From Flavobacterium crassostreae (lineage in GTDB: Bacteria; Bacteroidota; Bacteroidia; Flavobacteriales; Flavobacteriaceae), in the NCBI RefSeq assembly GCF_001831475.1, contig NZ_CP017688.1:2790001-2854000 (forward strand): a stretch of 64,000 nucleotides of DNA, written 5' to 3'. Every line of letters starts with the position of its first letter. The first letter of the stretch is position 1. The translations under genes and the position numbers were made by a program. The notes beneath the pieces were generated by a model that was not told the origin of the DNA, searched no databases, and was given only the letters and a program-made list of their open reading frames with translations. Positions 17,270-29,279 of this stretch are shown piece after piece.

Positions 17270-20200
17270 TCATCTGGATAAATTATAACATTTTGTCACT
17301 GCTATTGTTTCGGAAGTATTGGAAACCGACGATTGTTCTTTTACTGCTTCTGTTTGCTGTTCTTTATTTTCGTTAGTAATCGACAATTGTATTTTTCTGT
17401 CGATAGAAGCCAATTCTGTTTTCAATTCGCTCAATCTACTTTCCTTTGTCCACGTACCTTTAACTATTTCATGAAGTATCGGTAAATCTTTTTTTAGTTC
17501 CGTAATTTTCTTTTGTTCCTGCTCAATATAGCCAGAGACCTTTTCCAGTGCATTGAGAAAGTTCATAGATGCCAATTTTGCATCGCTGGCAATAATACCA
17601 TTATTATAAGTGTATTTAATATTGCCTTCGCCCTGCACCAAAAAGCGATTTACTCTTATATCCACACCCTCTTTTTCAGACATTTCGGTTTTAACCAACA
17701 ACGTAAATCCGTATAATGCACCTATTTCTTCATACTGACCTCCTGTGCGGGATTTGTCTGCAATCTGGTTGAGTTTGGCACCAATCTGTTTGATATCCGC
17801 ATTGGGCGACAAATCATACAATAAAATAGGATTTGCAATAGTATCGTCTGAATTTTTCTGTATGCGTTGTTGCAGGTTATTCCAATCGAGGCTCATCCGT
17901 TCCAATCGTGATTGAGCGCTTTCCAACATAGAAGTAACATCCTCCAATTTGTATTTAGAACTGACTTTAGAGCGGTTGAAAGCCTGTTTTTCGCTTTCCA
18001 GTCCTGCAACTTGTTTTTCAATTTTTGCTTTATCCAAAAGGTCGGTATTTCCCGAAAGTATAGCTACATATTCCGAAAAGTTCATACCCGACTTTTCATC
18101 CATACTGCCTTCATCAATGGTACGTTTGCCAAGGTTATTAGTTTTAAGTTGGTCTATAAAAAGTTGCTTGTTGTACAAGAGATTGAACTTATAGCTATCC
18201 AACGATTTTTCGGTAGCATAAATAATTACATCCACTTTATTGTTTGCAAAATGTTTCGCAATTTCATTACCCTTTCGTATTGCTCTTCCATCCCTTTGAG
18301 TAAGGTCGCTTGGGCGCCAAGGCGTATCTAAATGATGAACTGCAACAGCTTTTTTCTGTGCATTCACGCCAGTTCCGAGCATACTTGTAGAGCCAAATAT
18401 TACACGGATTTTGCCTTCGTTCATATCTTTGATTAGTCCTTTACGTTGGTTATCGTTTTTGGCTTCCTGTATAAAACGAATTTCGTGTGCTGGAATGCCG
18501 TGATTTTCCACCAATTTGCGTTTGATCTCAGAATACACATTCCACTCGCCAGGCTTGTAGGTGCCAAGATCGGAAAAGATAAACTGTGTACCTTTCTGTG
18601 CATTGAATTTGTTGTAATATTTCGAAATGTTTGCCGCACAATGAGATGCTTTATTGTCAGGATGGTCATCATATCTACCACCAACCATTCGCATATCTAA
18701 AGACATCTTTCGGGCATAGTCGGTAGCGATAAGCATTTTAGCTTTTTCTTCTCGTTGCGATAAAGGTGCTCTTCCCAACAAAGTAGCATTGCCCGATTTT
18801 GCAAAATCCATCAGATTTTGGATAAATGCTGTCTGGTCGGGTGTTGGTGGAATGTTATACAGTATTTCGTTCTTTTCAGGGCGGTCAATGCCAATATCTT
18901 TTGCTGTTCTGTAATCTGTAATTTCAGAATAAAACTGTGCTAGTTCAGGCACTTTGATAAAGTAGCGGAAACGTTCTTTTGCTACGATATTGTTGGCTAC
19001 AGAAAATTCGTAATCCGTAGTTTTTCTAGCATAAATAGCCGACCAAGCATCGAAACAATTAATGCCTTGTTTTTCTAAAGCTCTTGGTCGTAGGTATTTG
19101 AATAAAAGGTATAATTCCGTAAGCGAGTTACTAATTGTTGTGCCCGAAAGGAAAGTCGCACCCATATCCGCTTGTATTTTGTCTTGAATGGTTCGGATGG
19201 CAAAGAGCAGGTTCATTGCTTTTTGGCTTCCATCTACATTTCCCAATCCAGCAACCCTTGTGTGCCGTGTGTTGAACATCAGATTTTTGAACTGATGGCT
19301 TTCATCTACAAATAGATGGTCGATGCCCATCATTTTAAAGTCCACAATATCATCCTTTCGGTTATCAATATCGTGTTGCAGGGTTTTAAGTTTTACTTCA
19401 AGGTTTTCTTTACGTTTGATAGCACCAGCAAGCATTCCACGGGTAACTTCGCTACCTTCTGATTTTAGAGCATCGAGATTTCGTTCTACACTGTCTAATT
19501 CATTTTCGAGAATTTCCTTTTGCATTTCGGGCGATTGCGGTATCATACCGAACTGGTCGTGGGTTAATATCACACAATCCCAATCGTTATTTTTGATATC
19601 CCCGAAAATTCGCAATCGTTTTTTTGGCGTAAAATCTTCTTTGCCAGGATAGAGAATTTTTGCGTGTGGATAGGCGGTTCTGTAAGCTTCTGCAATTTCG
19701 TGAACATTACTTTTTAGTCCGATAATCATCGGTTTGTGTGCCAAACCTAAACGCTTCATTTCTTGTGAAGCCGTACACATTACCAATGTTTTCCCTGCAC
19801 CGACTTCGTGGTCACAAATTGCACCGTTGTTAAGCTTTATCATCCAAACAGTATCTTTTTGGCTCGAATACAAGTCATCAATACCTAAAGATTTTCTATC
19901 CAAACCCGGAAATTCCTGATGGCTTCCATCATAATTCGGTCGTACAAAACAGTTGAATGTGTTGTTATATTGGTCAGTCAACCTATTTTTAAATTCATCG
20001 TTTTGAGCGTGAAGCCAATCGGTAAAGGCGGTGCGGATTTCGTCAATCTTGGTGTTCGCCATCTGTACGGCTTCCATATCCCTGACCTTGACTTCTTGGT
20101 CACCAACCTTGATTTTTTTAGTAATGTCTGGTGTGGTGTTTACGAGTGCGTGTTTAAGCAAAGCAATCCCATCAAAGGTTCTACTCTCTGATTTTACGGC

Positions 20201-22657
20201 ATATTTATCCCATATATGCACATTCTTTTGATTGCACTTTACCGAAAAATCATCCGAACTTTCGGAATAATGGATATTGACTTCCGTATCAAACAAGTGC
20301 GAAGCAAAACGGGCATAAATCCCTGTGGGTATCCAGCGTTCGCCGAGATTGAAATCCAGTTCTTCAAACTCAATGCGTCTTGGTTTGGCTTCTTCCAAAA
20401 CCGTAAGACTTACTTTGGCTTCTGCATCATCGGGACTACTTTCAAGATAGGCTTTGACCTCTTCAGATTTCTCTACTATATTTCCAGCAATCCATCGCTC
20501 GGCTATATCATATTCCTTTTGTAGAGGATTATAGAAAATACGACCGTGTAGAGCCTCTTTCAAAGCATCGGCAGGCATACTGCTGATTTCGGACATATAA
20601 TACAAATCCACCTTGCCGTATTTGTTCAGTGATGATGCTAAAGCTTCATCAGGATTGTCTGTTGCTAAAGTGGTAGTAGAAAAAGTAACGGGACGACTGA
20701 ATATATCCGCCTTATGCACCACACCACCAACTACACGTTCCAGATAAGGAATTTCTTTCCCTGCACTGTCTGTTTTAATCAATTTGATATTTTCGGCACT
20801 GTTCAAATTGCCATATCTTTTTACAAAAACATCATACAAATTATTCAGCGTTTCCCTTTCTACTGTATGTTCGTTTTGCTTTTCGGCTTCCTTTTGATAC
20901 AAATCGAGATAGCTATCTCTTACTGAAATGTAGGCTTCGGCTCTTACTTTCTGCAATGATGGTAATTGCAAGGGATGGAACATTGCCGTTGCTCCATTTT
21001 TATCAACATCTTGCAAATGACCAACACAACCATTATCTATAACAAGACAATCACTTCGATGAAATGATTGTAATCCTTTGCTGTATAGAGCAGGTTCGGG
21101 AATGGTACTGACAACGGTTTGCTTTTGAGCCTGACCATTTCCGTTTAAGTCCGAAAACAGGTCGCCGATAACTTCCTCTTTTTTGCTGACAGCTGAAGTA
21201 TTTCCATTGGTATTTCCATTTGAAATTGGAGGGATATAAGGTGGCTGTATCGCCGAACTGAACAAGTCTGCTTGGCGAACAATATTGGCTCTTCGCTTCG
21301 TGGAAGTTTGCCTTTGAGTTTGAGTACCTTTTTTTGGTGGAGCAATAACCGCTACTGGTTCGTCCACATTTTCAAACAAGTCGAAAATGCTTAATTGTTT
21401 TAATTCATTTGGATTTTCCTGAATGGTTACAGGTGTTGGTTTAATCGTTATAGGCTCTACAATGGGAGCTGTAACAGTTGTTGTAATTGGAATTTGTATG
21501 TTCGGCTCGCCTTTGTATAAACTCAAATTCAGATGATTTTCAAAATCTTCTGAAAGCATTTTTTTAAGGTCTTTGGTAATGCCGGTAACGCCATCTTTAT
21601 GCGTATAAATTAAGGCTGGTTTTCCATAAGGGTCGGTGTCTAATTTTCTATCGGTATGAACAATTCTTGTGCTATCCTGAAAAAAAGCATTGTTTGGTGT
21701 ATTATATTCTGTTGTATTACTTTGGCAAAACAGTTCTTCCACTTCGGTCAGACTTTGTTTTGCCGTATTTTTTTGCAGGATAATCAGGTCGCTTCCAACT
21801 TCTGTACCTGCATATTCAGTAAACAGATTATTTGGCAATCTAACAACCGAAACCAGATTACTATTCTGCATCAACGCCCTGCGTATCGGTTCGTTTTTTG
21901 GGCTATTTAGAATACCCTGCGAGGTAACAAATGCCAACAAGCCACCGTCACGGAGCATATCCGTTCCTTTTAAAAAAAAATAATTGTGGATGCTTCGGGA
22001 TGCCTGTATTTTTGCTTCGTCCTTACTTCGGGAATATGAAAGGTCAAATATGGAAGTATCGCCAAAAGGGATATTACTTGCAATTACATCATAAGTGTTT
22101 TGTTCCTTTTTGGGTATTTCCTCAAAACCACTTATACGGATATTGCTTTCGGGATAAAGCTGTTTTAAAATCTTGCCTGTCAGCAAATCCTTTTCATAAG
22201 CCGTTACATTGGGTTGCTGGTTTTCGGAAAAGGATTGTATGAAAGAGCCGATACCTGCGGAAGGTTCAAGGAATTTTTGAATGTTCAAACCGCTATCACT
22301 CAATGTTGAAGAAATTGCATCTATAACCTGTGGCGGTGTATAAAAAGCCGTCAGCACCGAACTTTTCATACTGTCCACATACCTGCGGTATTGCTTTTCG
22401 TCTTCGGAATTTTCTCTTAATAGTTGGTGGAGCTCCTGTGTAAGTGGAAATAAATCATGTTCAGTTTTTCGCCAATTATTGATGTCTATTTCATTTTCTA
22501 TGGGGTTTAATACGAATTTAAGACCGCCAAATCCGCTGTATTGCATCATTAGCAGTCTTTCGCCTATGGTAGTTTGTCGGTTCTCCTTTTCAATTTTGAA
22601 AGCAATTCGTAAGGCATCAATGTTCTGTTGGAGATGTTGCTTTTTACTGAAGCCCAT
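17270..22657 (-). CDS. Giant methyltransferase-helicase fusion (N6-adenine MTase + SF2/SNF2-like helicase)
   Basis: 1795 residues. The N-terminal methylase has motif [11 protein letters not shown] (130-139) and motif IV as SNIPFG (194-199) instead of NPPY, a variant I associate with this mobile-element family. A low-complexity linker (about 395-500) follows. The helicase has Walker A EVGAGKT (near 948), DESH (near 1114), and a C-terminal GTGVNAQ...[11 protein letters not shown] motif (near 1440-1480). A coiled-coil tail ends it. No restriction partner is present, so it probably marks or remodels element DNA during transfer, or masks it from restriction. It overlaps the DUF1896 gene by 14 bp. 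Confidence 0.88.
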   Translation of the reverse strand: MGFSKKQHLQQNIDALRIAFKIEKENRQTTIGERLLMMQYSGFGGLKFVLNPIENEIDINNWRKTEHDLFPLTQELHQLLRENSEDEKQYRRYVDSMKSSVLTAFYTPPQVIDAISSTLSDSGLNIQKFLEPSAGIGSFIQSFSENQQPNVTAYEKDLLTGKILKQLYPESNIRISGFEEIPKKEQNTYDVIASNIPFGDTSIFDLSYSRSKDEAKIQASRSIHNYFFLKGTDMLRDGGLLAFVTSQGILNSPKNEPIRRALMQNSNLVSVVRLPNNLFTEYAGTEVGSDLIILQKNTAKQSLTEVEELFCQSNTTEYNTPNNAFFQDSTRIVHTDRKLDTDPYGKPALIYTHKDGVTGITKDLKKMLSEDFENHLNLSLYKGEPNIQIPITTTVTAPIVEPITIKPTPVTIQENPNELKQLSIFDLFENVDEPVAVIAPPKKGTQTQRQTSTKRRANIVRQADLFSSAIQPPYIPPISNGNTNGNTSAVSKKEEVIGDLFSDLNGNGQAQKQTVVSTIPEPALYSKGLQSFHRSDCLVIDNGCVGHLQDVDKNGATAMFHPLQLPSLQKVRAEAYISVRDSYLDLYQKEAEKQNEHTVERETLNNLYDVFVKRYGNLNSAENIKLIKTDSAGKEIPYLERVVGGVVHKADIFSRPVTFSTTTLATDNPDEALASSLNKYGKVDLYYMSEISSMPADALKEALHGRIFYNPLQKEYDIAERWIAGNIVEKSEEVKAYLESSPDDAEAKVSLTVLEEAKPRRIEFEELDFNLGERWIPTGIYARFASHLFDTEVNIHYSESSDDFSVKCNQKNVHIWDKYAVKSESRTFDGIALLKHALVNTTPDITKKIKVGDQEVKVRDMEAVQMANTKIDEIRTAFTDWLHAQNDEFKNRLTDQYNNTFNCFVRPNYDGSHQEFPGLDRKSLGIDDLYSSQKDTVWMIKLNNGAICDHEVGAGKTLVMCTASQEMKRLGLAHKPMIIGLKSNVHEIAEAYRTAYPHAKILYPGKEDFTPKKRLRIFGDIKNNDWDCVILTHDQFGMIPQSPEMQKEILENELDSVERNLDALKSEGSEVTRGMLAGAIKRKENLEVKLKTLQHDIDNRKDDIVDFKMMGIDHLFVDESHQFKNLMFNTRHTRVAGLGNVDGSQKAMNLLFAIRTIQDKIQADMGATFLSGTTISNSLTELYLLFKYLRPRALEKQGINCFDAWSAIYARKTTDYEFSVANNIVAKERFRYFIKVPELAQFYSEITDYRTAKDIGIDRPEKNEILYNIPPTPDQTAFIQNLMDFAKSGNATLLGRAPLSQREEKAKMLIATDYARKMSLDMRMVGGRYDDHPDNKASHCAANISKYYNKFNAQKGTQFIFSDLGTYKPGEWNVYSEIKRKLVENHGIPAHEIRFIQEAKNDNQRKGLIKDMNEGKIRVIFGSTSMLGTGVNAQKKAVAVHHLDTPWRPSDLTQRDGRAIRKGNEIAKHFANNKVDVIIYATEKSLDSYKFNLLYNKQLFIDQLKTNNLGKRTIDEGSMDEKSGMNFSEYVAILSGNTDLLDKAKIEKQVAGLESEKQAFNRSKVSSKYKLEDVTSMLESAQSRLERMSLDWNNLQQRIQKNSDDTIANPILLYDLSPNADIKQIGAKLNQIADKSRTGGQYEEIGALYGFTLLVKTEMSEKEGVDIRVNRFLVQGEGNIKYTYNNGIIASDAKLASMNFLNALEKVSGYIEQEQKKITELKKDLPILHEIVKGTWTKESRLSELKTELASIDRKIQLSITNENKEQQTEAVKEQSSVSNTSETIAVTKCYNLSR

Positions 22658-23081
22658 TTTCCGCTATCCATATTGCGATGGTTCCGGTTATTTCGGTGTA
22701 GAGCTGGTCATACTCATAACCATAAGCGAAGTCATCAGTTAGTTCATAGTTGGAGAAAATAGGTTCACAAACACGGAACATTTTTAAAGCAAATGGTCGC
22801 AATTCTTCATCTGCCATTATGGTGTCGAACTCATTACAAACCACCTGAAACACGGTATCGAACTTAGAAAAATGTAAACCATCGAAAAGAATATAATTGG
22901 CTATTTCGTTACATTTGTCAATATCGTTACCAGATTGAAAAGCACCCTCGTAAGCAGTGCTTGCCCACGAGGAACGTTGATTGATGAATTTTTTATCGTT
23001 TGCTTTTTCGGGGAAACTGGTGTTTAATAATTCTTGTAGTCGTAACCTGAAATACGATAGGTCTTTCTGTTGCGTATCCAT
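22644..23081 (-). CDS. DUF1896 family protein
   Basis: 145 residues, soluble, helical, starting [20 protein letters not shown] with the repeated wording of DUF1896 ([30 protein letters not shown]). These small proteins are nearly always found just upstream of the large methylase-helicase in Bacteroidetes elements, as here with a 14-bp overlap. I infer a partner or regulator of the helicase; no activity is known to me. Its promoter is at 23,115-23,182. Confidence 0.85.
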   Translation of the reverse strand: MDTQQKDLSYFRLRLQELLNTSFPEKANDKKFINQRSSWASTAYEGAFQSGNDIDKCNEIANYILFDGLHFSKFDTVFQVVCNEFDTIMADEELRPFALKMFRVCEPIFSNYELTDDFAYGYEYDQLYTEITGTIAIWIAENGLQ

Positions 23082-23114
23082 ACTATAATTTTGTTTAAAA
23101 TTTTTCTTGAAATT

Positions 23115-23182
23115 TAAAATTAGAGCAGGAAGTGAAAGAATTTAAAGATGTGGTAGGGTTTGGCTTTAAAAGGTAGGGTTTG
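23115..23182 (-). promoter_or_regulatory. DUF1896/helicase operon promoter with two period-20 repeats
   Basis: Minus strand: CAAACCCTACC twice, perfect copies with 20-bp period (plus 23,172-23,182 and 23,152-23,162), then 29 nt to TAATTTTA (23,115-23,122), close to TAnnTTTG. This is the cleanest member of the set. Confidence 0.65.
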
Positions 23183-23522
23183 ACCTAAAAAGTAAAACCT
23201 CTTTTTTAAGACCTTTTAAAACTCACAATACCATAATGAGTATTTCTAAATTCTCTATCTTGTGTTATTCATTATATTTAACACTGTAAATTTAATCAGG
23301 CACTGAATGAATCGAATTAAAGCAGTTCTGAAAGAAAAATGACTCTAATGCTTGACTTGCTAAATAGTTAGACAAAAGTTATAATACTATAAATGAGTTA
23401 ATTTTTCAGATTATAATCCTATCACTAGTTTTTAATAAAAAACACAACTGATTTGTTTTTTTTATATTGATTAAGAAAAAATAGATATAATTTAACTACT
23501 TTTGTTTCAAATTATAGTCTAA
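23183..23522. other. Gene-free AT-rich junction between transfer module and metal cargo
   Basis: No coding potential seen. A perfect TAnnTTTG box (TACTTTTG, 23,497-23,504) lies 18 bp before the ATG of the Cys-rich protein. The left edge of the metal cargo lies somewhere here; I see no flanking repeat or transposon end. Confidence 0.4.
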
Positions 23523-23885
23523 ATGAAAAGCATTTACATTCTAGCGTTAGTCCTTTTTGGCTTCTTACTGATGCCAAATAGTACTTTTGCGTGTAAAAGT
23601 CATTTAGAAAAAACGGCTTGTCACAAAGAAACTTCATCAAGTAGTGATAAGATGGAATGTTGTAAAAAAAATAGCCAGTCAAAAAAAATGAATTGCAATG
23701 GTAAATGTGGTCATACAAATTGTGTTACTACTACTGCTAGTCAATTTAGTGCTGTTTTTTTAGAAATTGAGTTCCGTAAAAATAATAATATTGATTTCTT
23801 CGAGAAAAAACAAAGTTTTTTCTATTCACAAAACAAGATCTCTACTGGTTTTACTTCGATTTGGCTTATTCCTAAAATAGGCTAA
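23523..23885 (+). CDS. Small secreted Cys/Lys-rich protein at head of metal cluster
   Basis: 120 residues. Signal peptide about 1-23 (cleavage after STFA), then a cluster of nine cysteines with His and Lys (CKSHLEKTACHKE, MECCKKN, CNGKCGHTNC, about 24-70). The C-terminal half is without Cys. The family name is unknown to me. The Cys/His cluster and the position before cusA suggest a periplasmic metal-binding protein. It probably has a very short leader because the TACTTTTG box lies 18 bp upstream of the ATG. The next gene is 322 bp away, so it may be transcribed alone. Confidence 0.7.
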   Translation: MKSIYILALVLFGFLLMPNSTFACKSHLEKTACHKETSSSSDKMECCKKNSQSKKMNCNGKCGHTNCVTTTASQFSAVFLEIEFRKNNNIDFFEKKQSFFYSQNKISTGFTSIWLIPKIG

Positions 23886-24207
23886 ACATAATTTTGATAG
23901 CCATAAGTGCGTCTATTCTCTAACAATTTACATTCCTTTTTTTATTAGTTGCTAAACTATTTTAGTAATTGATATCGGTAATTTGTCATACAATCACGCT
24001 TTACTTCACTATCAAACTTGAATTTATTTACAATTAAACATCGATAACCTCTATCAATGTAATTGCACTAATAAATTTTATTTCCAAAAATTAGAATTTC
24101 TTTTTCTTCGAGTTACACTATTCAAAATGGCATAATGTAGTATCGTATGATTGATTCTTTTTTTTAAATAATGTATTCAAAGAAAACCATATAATATTAC
24201 ATGGGTT
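23886..24207. other. Gene-free region upstream of cusA
   Basis: AT-rich, stops in all frames, no hairpin with T-run and no convincing -7 box recognised. It must hold the promoter of the cusA operon. Confidence 0.3.
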
Positions 24208-27200
24208 ATGTTAGAAAAAATCATTAAATATTTCCTTGAGAATAAACTTGTTACAGGACTTATTTTTTTCATTATTATTGTTTGGGGAATAGCAACATCT
24301 CCATTTGATTGGCAAGTTCCATTTATTCCATCAAGCCCAGTTGCCGTTGATGCAATACCTGATATTGGGGAAAACCAACAAATTGTATTTACACAATGGC
24401 CTGGTCGTTCACCTCAAGACATTGAGGATCAAATCTCGTATCCATTAACGACTTATTTACTAGGAATCCCTGGCGTTAAATCTATTAGGAGCAATTCTAT
24501 TTTTGGTTTCTCAAGTATCTACATCATTTTTGATGATGATGTTGAGTTTTACTGGTCTAGATCTAGAATTTTAGAGAAACTAAATTCACTACCTTCAAAT
24601 TTACTACCTGAAAATGTAAACCCTGCTTTAGGTCCAGATGCAACAGCATTGGGTCAAGTATATTGGTATACTATTGAAGGTCGGGATAAAAACGGTAACC
24701 CAACAGGTGGCTGGGATTTAGACGAAATCCGTTCAACACAAGACTTTTATGTAAAATATGGACTAAATGCCGTTAAAGGAGTTTCAGAAGTTGCATCCAT
24801 TGGTGGTTTTGTTAAAGAATATCAAATCGATGTAAATCCAGATGCTTTGAAAGCATTCAATATTTCCCTTGCAAAGGTGATGTCGGCAGTACAAAAATCG
24901 AACAAAGATGTTGGTGCTAAAACCATAGAGATCAATCAAGCAGAGTATTTAGTTAGAGGTCTTGGTTACATCAAAAATGTATCTGATATCGAATTAGCCG
25001 TAGTTGCAGTACAAAACAATGTACCCATTCGCATAAAAGATATTGGTATTGTCAGTTTAGGACCGGCAATTCGAAGAGGTGCTTTAGACAAAGGTGGTAC
25101 CGAAGCAGTTGGTGGTGTAATTATTGCGCGCTACGGTTCTAATCCGCTTGAGGTAATAAACGGAGTAAAAGCCAAAATAAAAACAATTTCATCAGGATTA
25201 CCTAAAAAAACTCTTGCAAATGGTGTTGTTAGTCAGTTGACTATTGTTCCCTTTTACGATCGTACCCAATTAATACACGAAACAATTGGAACCCTAGAAA
25301 TGGCACTTTCACACGAAGTTTTAATTAGTGTTATTGTCGTTTTAATTTTACTTTTTAACCTTAGAGCATCTTTAATAATATCAAGTTTATTACCCGTTGG
25401 CGTACTGTTGACGTTTATAATCATGCGTTATACTGGCGTCGATGCCAATGTCGTAGCGCTTTCTGGTATTGCTATCGCTATTGGTGTAATGGTTGATATT
25501 GGTGTGGTTTTTACAGAAAATATTATTCGACATCTTGACTTACCCGAAAATGCAGGAGTAAAAGGCAAACAACTCATGAATGTAATTTATGAAGCAACAA
25601 TAGAAGTCGCATCTGCCATTACTACCGCACTTGCCACAACTATTGTCAGTTTTATTCCAGTATTTACTATGGAATCTGCTGAAGGAAAACTTTTTAGACC
25701 ATTAGCATTTACCAAAACATTTGCGCTTGTGGGAGCTTTTATACTTGGGCTAATTATATTACCCGCTTTAGCACATCTTGTTTTCGGAATTGATTATGAT
25801 AAAAAAAGAGTCAAAAGATTTTGGTCTTATGTACTTATTGCAGTAGGTATTTTATTAAGTGTTTATTTTAAAATAATATTTCCCTTATCTCTTTGTTTAA
25901 TCGGATTATACGATTTATTCAATTATAAAATTCCACCCAAGTACAAAGTTTATCTCAAACATTTTAATATTATATTAGTTTTGCTTGTTGTTTCCTATTT
26001 TCTTACAGTTGAGTGGATGCCACTTGGCCCACAAATTAGCGTAATTGGTAATTATTTATTTGTAATTGTACTATTAGGATTAATTCTGGGAGCCTTACTT
26101 ACTATTGTCCATTATTATGAAGCAGTACTGCGTTGGTGTTTGGCCAATAAGGGGAAATTCATGCTATTACCGCTAGTTACTTTATTATTTGGGTTACTTG
26201 CTTGGATTGGCTTTAATTCAACGTTTGGTTTTGTAGCCAATGGTTTTACTAAATTAGGTTGGGATATTAGAAGTTCAAAAATATGGTCTGTTCCATCTCA
26301 TGCCTTCCCTGGAACTGGGTCAGAATTCATGCCATCACTTAATGAAGGTAGTTATCTTTTAATGCCTACGTCAATGCCACATGCAGGTATTGAACAAAAC
26401 AGAAAAGTAGTTGGTCAACTTGATATGATTTTAAATCATATTCCCGAAGTAGATGTTGCAGTGGGTAAATTGGGACGCGTAGAAAGTGCACTTGATCCTG
26501 CTCCTATTTCAATGTATGAAAATACGATCAATTATAAACCCGAATATATTTTATCAGAAAAAGGACATCGACTTCGTTTTAAAGTAGACCGTGAAAATCG
26601 ATATTTTACACTTAAAGGTGATACTCTTACCCATGCCGATGCCTTAAAAAAAGGAATTAAACTAAAAGATTTAATACTTGATGATAACGGAGAGTTTTAC
26701 AGAAACTGGCGTGATCACATAAAATCTCCAAATGATATTTGGGATGAAATTATAAAAGCATCCAAAATACCAGGTGTCACCTCTGCTCCAAAATTACAGC
26801 CTATTGAAACGCGTTTGGTAATGTTACAAACAGGAATGCGTGCACCAATGGGTATAAAAGTTTTTGGTCCAGATTTAAAAACAATCGGTGATTTTGGATT
26901 AGAGTTAGAAAGTATTCTTAAAGAAGTGCCTTCAGTTAAAAAAGAGGCTGTTTTTGCCGATAGAATTGTAGGTAAACCATACTTAAATATAAAAATTAAT
27001 AGAGAAAAAATTTCGCGTTATGGCTTAAATGTAGAAGACATTCAACAAACGATAGAAACTGCAGTTGGTGGAATGACAATATCTACTACTGTCGAAGGAC
27101 GTGAGCGATACCCTATTAGAGTTCGCTATCCGAGAGAATTAAGAGACAGTCCCGAGACCATTGCTAAAATTTTAGTTGCCACACCAACAGGAAGCCAAAT

Positions 27201-28029
27201 TCCTCTGGGGCAAATGGTAGATTTTGAATATACGAAAGGGCCTCAAGCCATAAAAAGTGAAGATACTTTTTTAGTAGGTTTTGTTCTTTTTGATAAAAAT
27301 GACGGTTATGCAGAAGTTGACGTAGTGAATAATGCACAGAAAGCCATTCAAGATAAAGTGGATTCAGGAGCATTAATAATCCCTCAAGGAATTAGTTATA
27401 AGTTTTCTGGAAACTATGAAAATCAAGTGAGAGCTATAAAAAGATTGGCCATCGTAATACCATTATGTTTGATTGTTATTTTCTTGTTATTGTATTTTCA
27501 GTTTAAAACTGTAATTGCATCTTCCATCCACTTCTCGGGTGTATTTGTGGCTTTTGCTGGTGGCTTTATTTTAATATGGTTATTTGGTCAAGATTGGTTT
27601 TTGAATTTTTCCATTGCAGATTTAAACATGCGTGATTTGTTTCAATTGCATCCCATAAACCTTAGTGTTGCAGTTTGGGTCGGATTCATTGCTTTGTTTG
27701 GTATTGCTACCGATGATGGCGTAATTATGGGAACTTATATTCACCAAGTTTTTGAAGAAAGAAACCCTCAAACAGTAACCGAAGTTAGAGAAGCGGTAGT
27801 TGAAGCAGGAAAGAAAAGAGTAAGACCTGCAATGATGACTGCTGCCGTTGCCATTATTGCTTTACTGCCAGTGCTTACCTCAACTGGTAAAGGAGCAGAT
27901 ATTATGATTCCGATGGCCATACCTACTTTTGGTGGTATGACGATACAAATTATGACCATGTTTATTGTTCCTGTTTTACAGGCGTACTGGAGAGAAAGTG
28001 TAATTAAAAAAAATAATAAAAATGCGTAA
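24208..28029 (+). CDS. cusA: Copper efflux RND permease CusA
   Basis: 1273 residues, inner-membrane proton-driven pump of a Cus-type tripartite exporter. Its second half follows E. coli CusA closely (TGMRAPMGIKVFGPDL, AVGGMTISTTVEGRERYPIRV, RYPRELRDSP, FKFSGN-like pore region). The first half has SSIYIIFDDDVEFYWSRSRI, as in heavy-metal RND pumps. Methionines in LLMPTSMPHAG and MRAPMG fit a copper path. It is about 220 residues longer than E. coli CusA, from extra hydrophobic helices around 535-670 and an insert near 770-845. It overlaps the TolC-like gene by 8 bp. Confidence 0.93.
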   Translation: MLEKIIKYFLENKLVTGLIFFIIIVWGIATSPFDWQVPFIPSSPVAVDAIPDIGENQQIVFTQWPGRSPQDIEDQISYPLTTYLLGIPGVKSIRSNSIFGFSSIYIIFDDDVEFYWSRSRILEKLNSLPSNLLPENVNPALGPDATALGQVYWYTIEGRDKNGNPTGGWDLDEIRSTQDFYVKYGLNAVKGVSEVASIGGFVKEYQIDVNPDALKAFNISLAKVMSAVQKSNKDVGAKTIEINQAEYLVRGLGYIKNVSDIELAVVAVQNNVPIRIKDIGIVSLGPAIRRGALDKGGTEAVGGVIIARYGSNPLEVINGVKAKIKTISSGLPKKTLANGVVSQLTIVPFYDRTQLIHETIGTLEMALSHEVLISVIVVLILLFNLRASLIISSLLPVGVLLTFIIMRYTGVDANVVALSGIAIAIGVMVDIGVVFTENIIRHLDLPENAGVKGKQLMNVIYEATIEVASAITTALATTIVSFIPVFTMESAEGKLFRPLAFTKTFALVGAFILGLIILPALAHLVFGIDYDKKRVKRFWSYVLIAVGILLSVYFKIIFPLSLCLIGLYDLFNYKIPPKYKVYLKHFNIILVLLVVSYFLTVEWMPLGPQISVIGNYLFVIVLLGLILGALLTIVHYYEAVLRWCLANKGKFMLLPLVTLLFGLLAWIGFNSTFGFVANGFTKLGWDIRSSKIWSVPSHAFPGTGSEFMPSLNEGSYLLMPTSMPHAGIEQNRKVVGQLDMILNHIPEVDVAVGKLGRVESALDPAPISMYENTINYKPEYILSEKGHRLRFKVDRENRYFTLKGDTLTHADALKKGIKLKDLILDDNGEFYRNWRDHIKSPNDIWDEIIKASKIPGVTSAPKLQPIETRLVMLQTGMRAPMGIKVFGPDLKTIGDFGLELESILKEVPSVKKEAVFADRIVGKPYLNIKINREKISRYGLNVEDIQQTIETAVGGMTISTTVEGRERYPIRVRYPRELRDSPETIAKILVATPTGSQIPLGQMVDFEYTKGPQAIKSEDTFLVGFVLFDKNDGYAEVDVVNNAQKAIQDKVDSGALIIPQGISYKFSGNYENQVRAIKRLAIVIPLCLIVIFLLLYFQFKTVIASSIHFSGVFVAFAGGFILIWLFGQDWFLNFSIADLNMRDLFQLHPINLSVAVWVGFIALFGIATDDGVIMGTYIHQVFEERNPQTVTEVREAVVEAGKKRVRPAMMTAAVAIIALLPVLTSTGKGADIMIPMAIPTFGGMTIQIMTMFIVPVLQAYWRESVIKKNNKNA

Positions 28030-29245
28030 ACTAATTCTAATAACATTGATATTGATTTCTGTTTACAGTCTCAAGGCACAATCAATAAACGATTATTATA
28101 AAATAGCCGCCGAAAACAATCCTGAACTCAAGTCAAAACACAAAGAGTTCGAGGCTGCTTTACAAAAGTTGCCACAAGTTAGTTCCTTGGCTGACCCTAA
28201 TTTTGCTGTAGGATACTTTGTATCTCCAGTTGAAACAAGATTGGGACCACAAAACATGAAACTATCACTTACTCAAATGTTCCCTTGGTTTGGTACTTTA
28301 AAAGCACAAAAAGACGTTGCAGCCTTACTTGCCGAAAGTAAATACCAATCTTTCTTAAACAGTAAAAATGCTTTGAACGTACAAGTTGCTACGGCTTATT
28401 ATGCAATATATGAAGTAAAAAAGATGAAAATCATTGAAGAGGATAATATCAAAATTTTAGAATCCTATTACAATATTTCCAATGCAAAATTAGCCAATGG
28501 GAATGGTAGTGTTGTTGATGTGCTTCGTGTGGATATTTTAATTAAAGATGCACAAACAAATTTGAGCATACTTGATAAAAAAGAAACTTCTTTAATAGCA
28601 TGGTTTAACAGTATTCTCAATAGGAAATATGATGAAAAAGTTACGATCGAAAAAGAGATTCTGGTAGAAGAAGTAGCAATTGCAAGTAGCAGAGATTCTA
28701 TCGCAAACAACCCATTGCTTCAAGAAATTGAATTAAAAAAACAGGCTTCAGAAGCAAATACTATCGCCGCAAGAAAACAAGGGCTTCCTAAAATTGGCGT
28801 TGGTGTAGATTATATTTTTGTTGGTGAGGGTATGAATAATTCTCCCGATTCAGGTAAAAATGCCTTTATGCCGATGGTTTCTTTAAGTTTGCCAATATTC
28901 AGGAAAAAATACAATGCTGCTATCGAAGAATCCAAGTTAATGCAGGAAAGTTATGAATATCAAATGCAAGCAACTCAAAATAAACTCAACGGTAATTATT
29001 ACCAAATCGCATTTGAATTAGAGAAACAACAAGACCTATTAAAATTGTATGATACGCAAGTTACCATTTTAGGAAAAAGTTTGAACCTACTTTTCTCTTA
29101 TTATAGTAATGCCAATAAAGATTTTGAGGAAGTACTTAGAATGCAACAAGAGTTACTAAAATATCAAAGACTTAAAGTAACAAGTCAAAGTGCTTATTAC
29201 ACAAAATTAGCAGAACTCAATTACTTAACAGCAAAGCAATTTTAG
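28022..29245 (+). CDS. TolC-family outer-membrane efflux protein (CusC-like)
   Basis: 407 residues. Signal peptide 1-20 (ISVYSLKAQ), then two long helical repeats typical of outer-membrane efflux proteins (ALNVQVATAYYAIYEVKKM and a second half around 250-400). It forms the outer-membrane duct of the copper exporter with CusA and CusB. It overlaps cusA by 8 bp and is followed by the adaptor 34 bp later, so the three genes are one operon. Metal specificity is set by the partners, not visible here. Confidence 0.9.
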   Translation: MRKLILITLILISVYSLKAQSINDYYKIAAENNPELKSKHKEFEAALQKLPQVSSLADPNFAVGYFVSPVETRLGPQNMKLSLTQMFPWFGTLKAQKDVAALLAESKYQSFLNSKNALNVQVATAYYAIYEVKKMKIIEEDNIKILESYYNISNAKLANGNGSVVDVLRVDILIKDAQTNLSILDKKETSLIAWFNSILNRKYDEKVTIEKEILVEEVAIASSRDSIANNPLLQEIELKKQASEANTIAARKQGLPKIGVGVDYIFVGEGMNNSPDSGKNAFMPMVSLSLPIFRKKYNAAIEESKLMQESYEYQMQATQNKLNGNYYQIAFELEKQQDLLKLYDTQVTILGKSLNLLFSYYSNANKDFEEVLRMQQELLKYQRLKVTSQSAYYTKLAELNYLTAKQF

Positions 29246-29279
29246 AAATAATTAAACAATAGGACTAAAAAATTAATTT

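Noticed and set aside
19323..19652. Long plus-strand reading frames opposite the methylase-helicase
   Set aside because: They are antisense shadows of the large gene, with Ser/Arg/Phe-rich low-quality translations and no recognisable domain.
23082..23522. Insertion-sequence ends at the cargo border
   Set aside because: No terminal inverted repeats, target duplication or transposase remnant could be found by eye.
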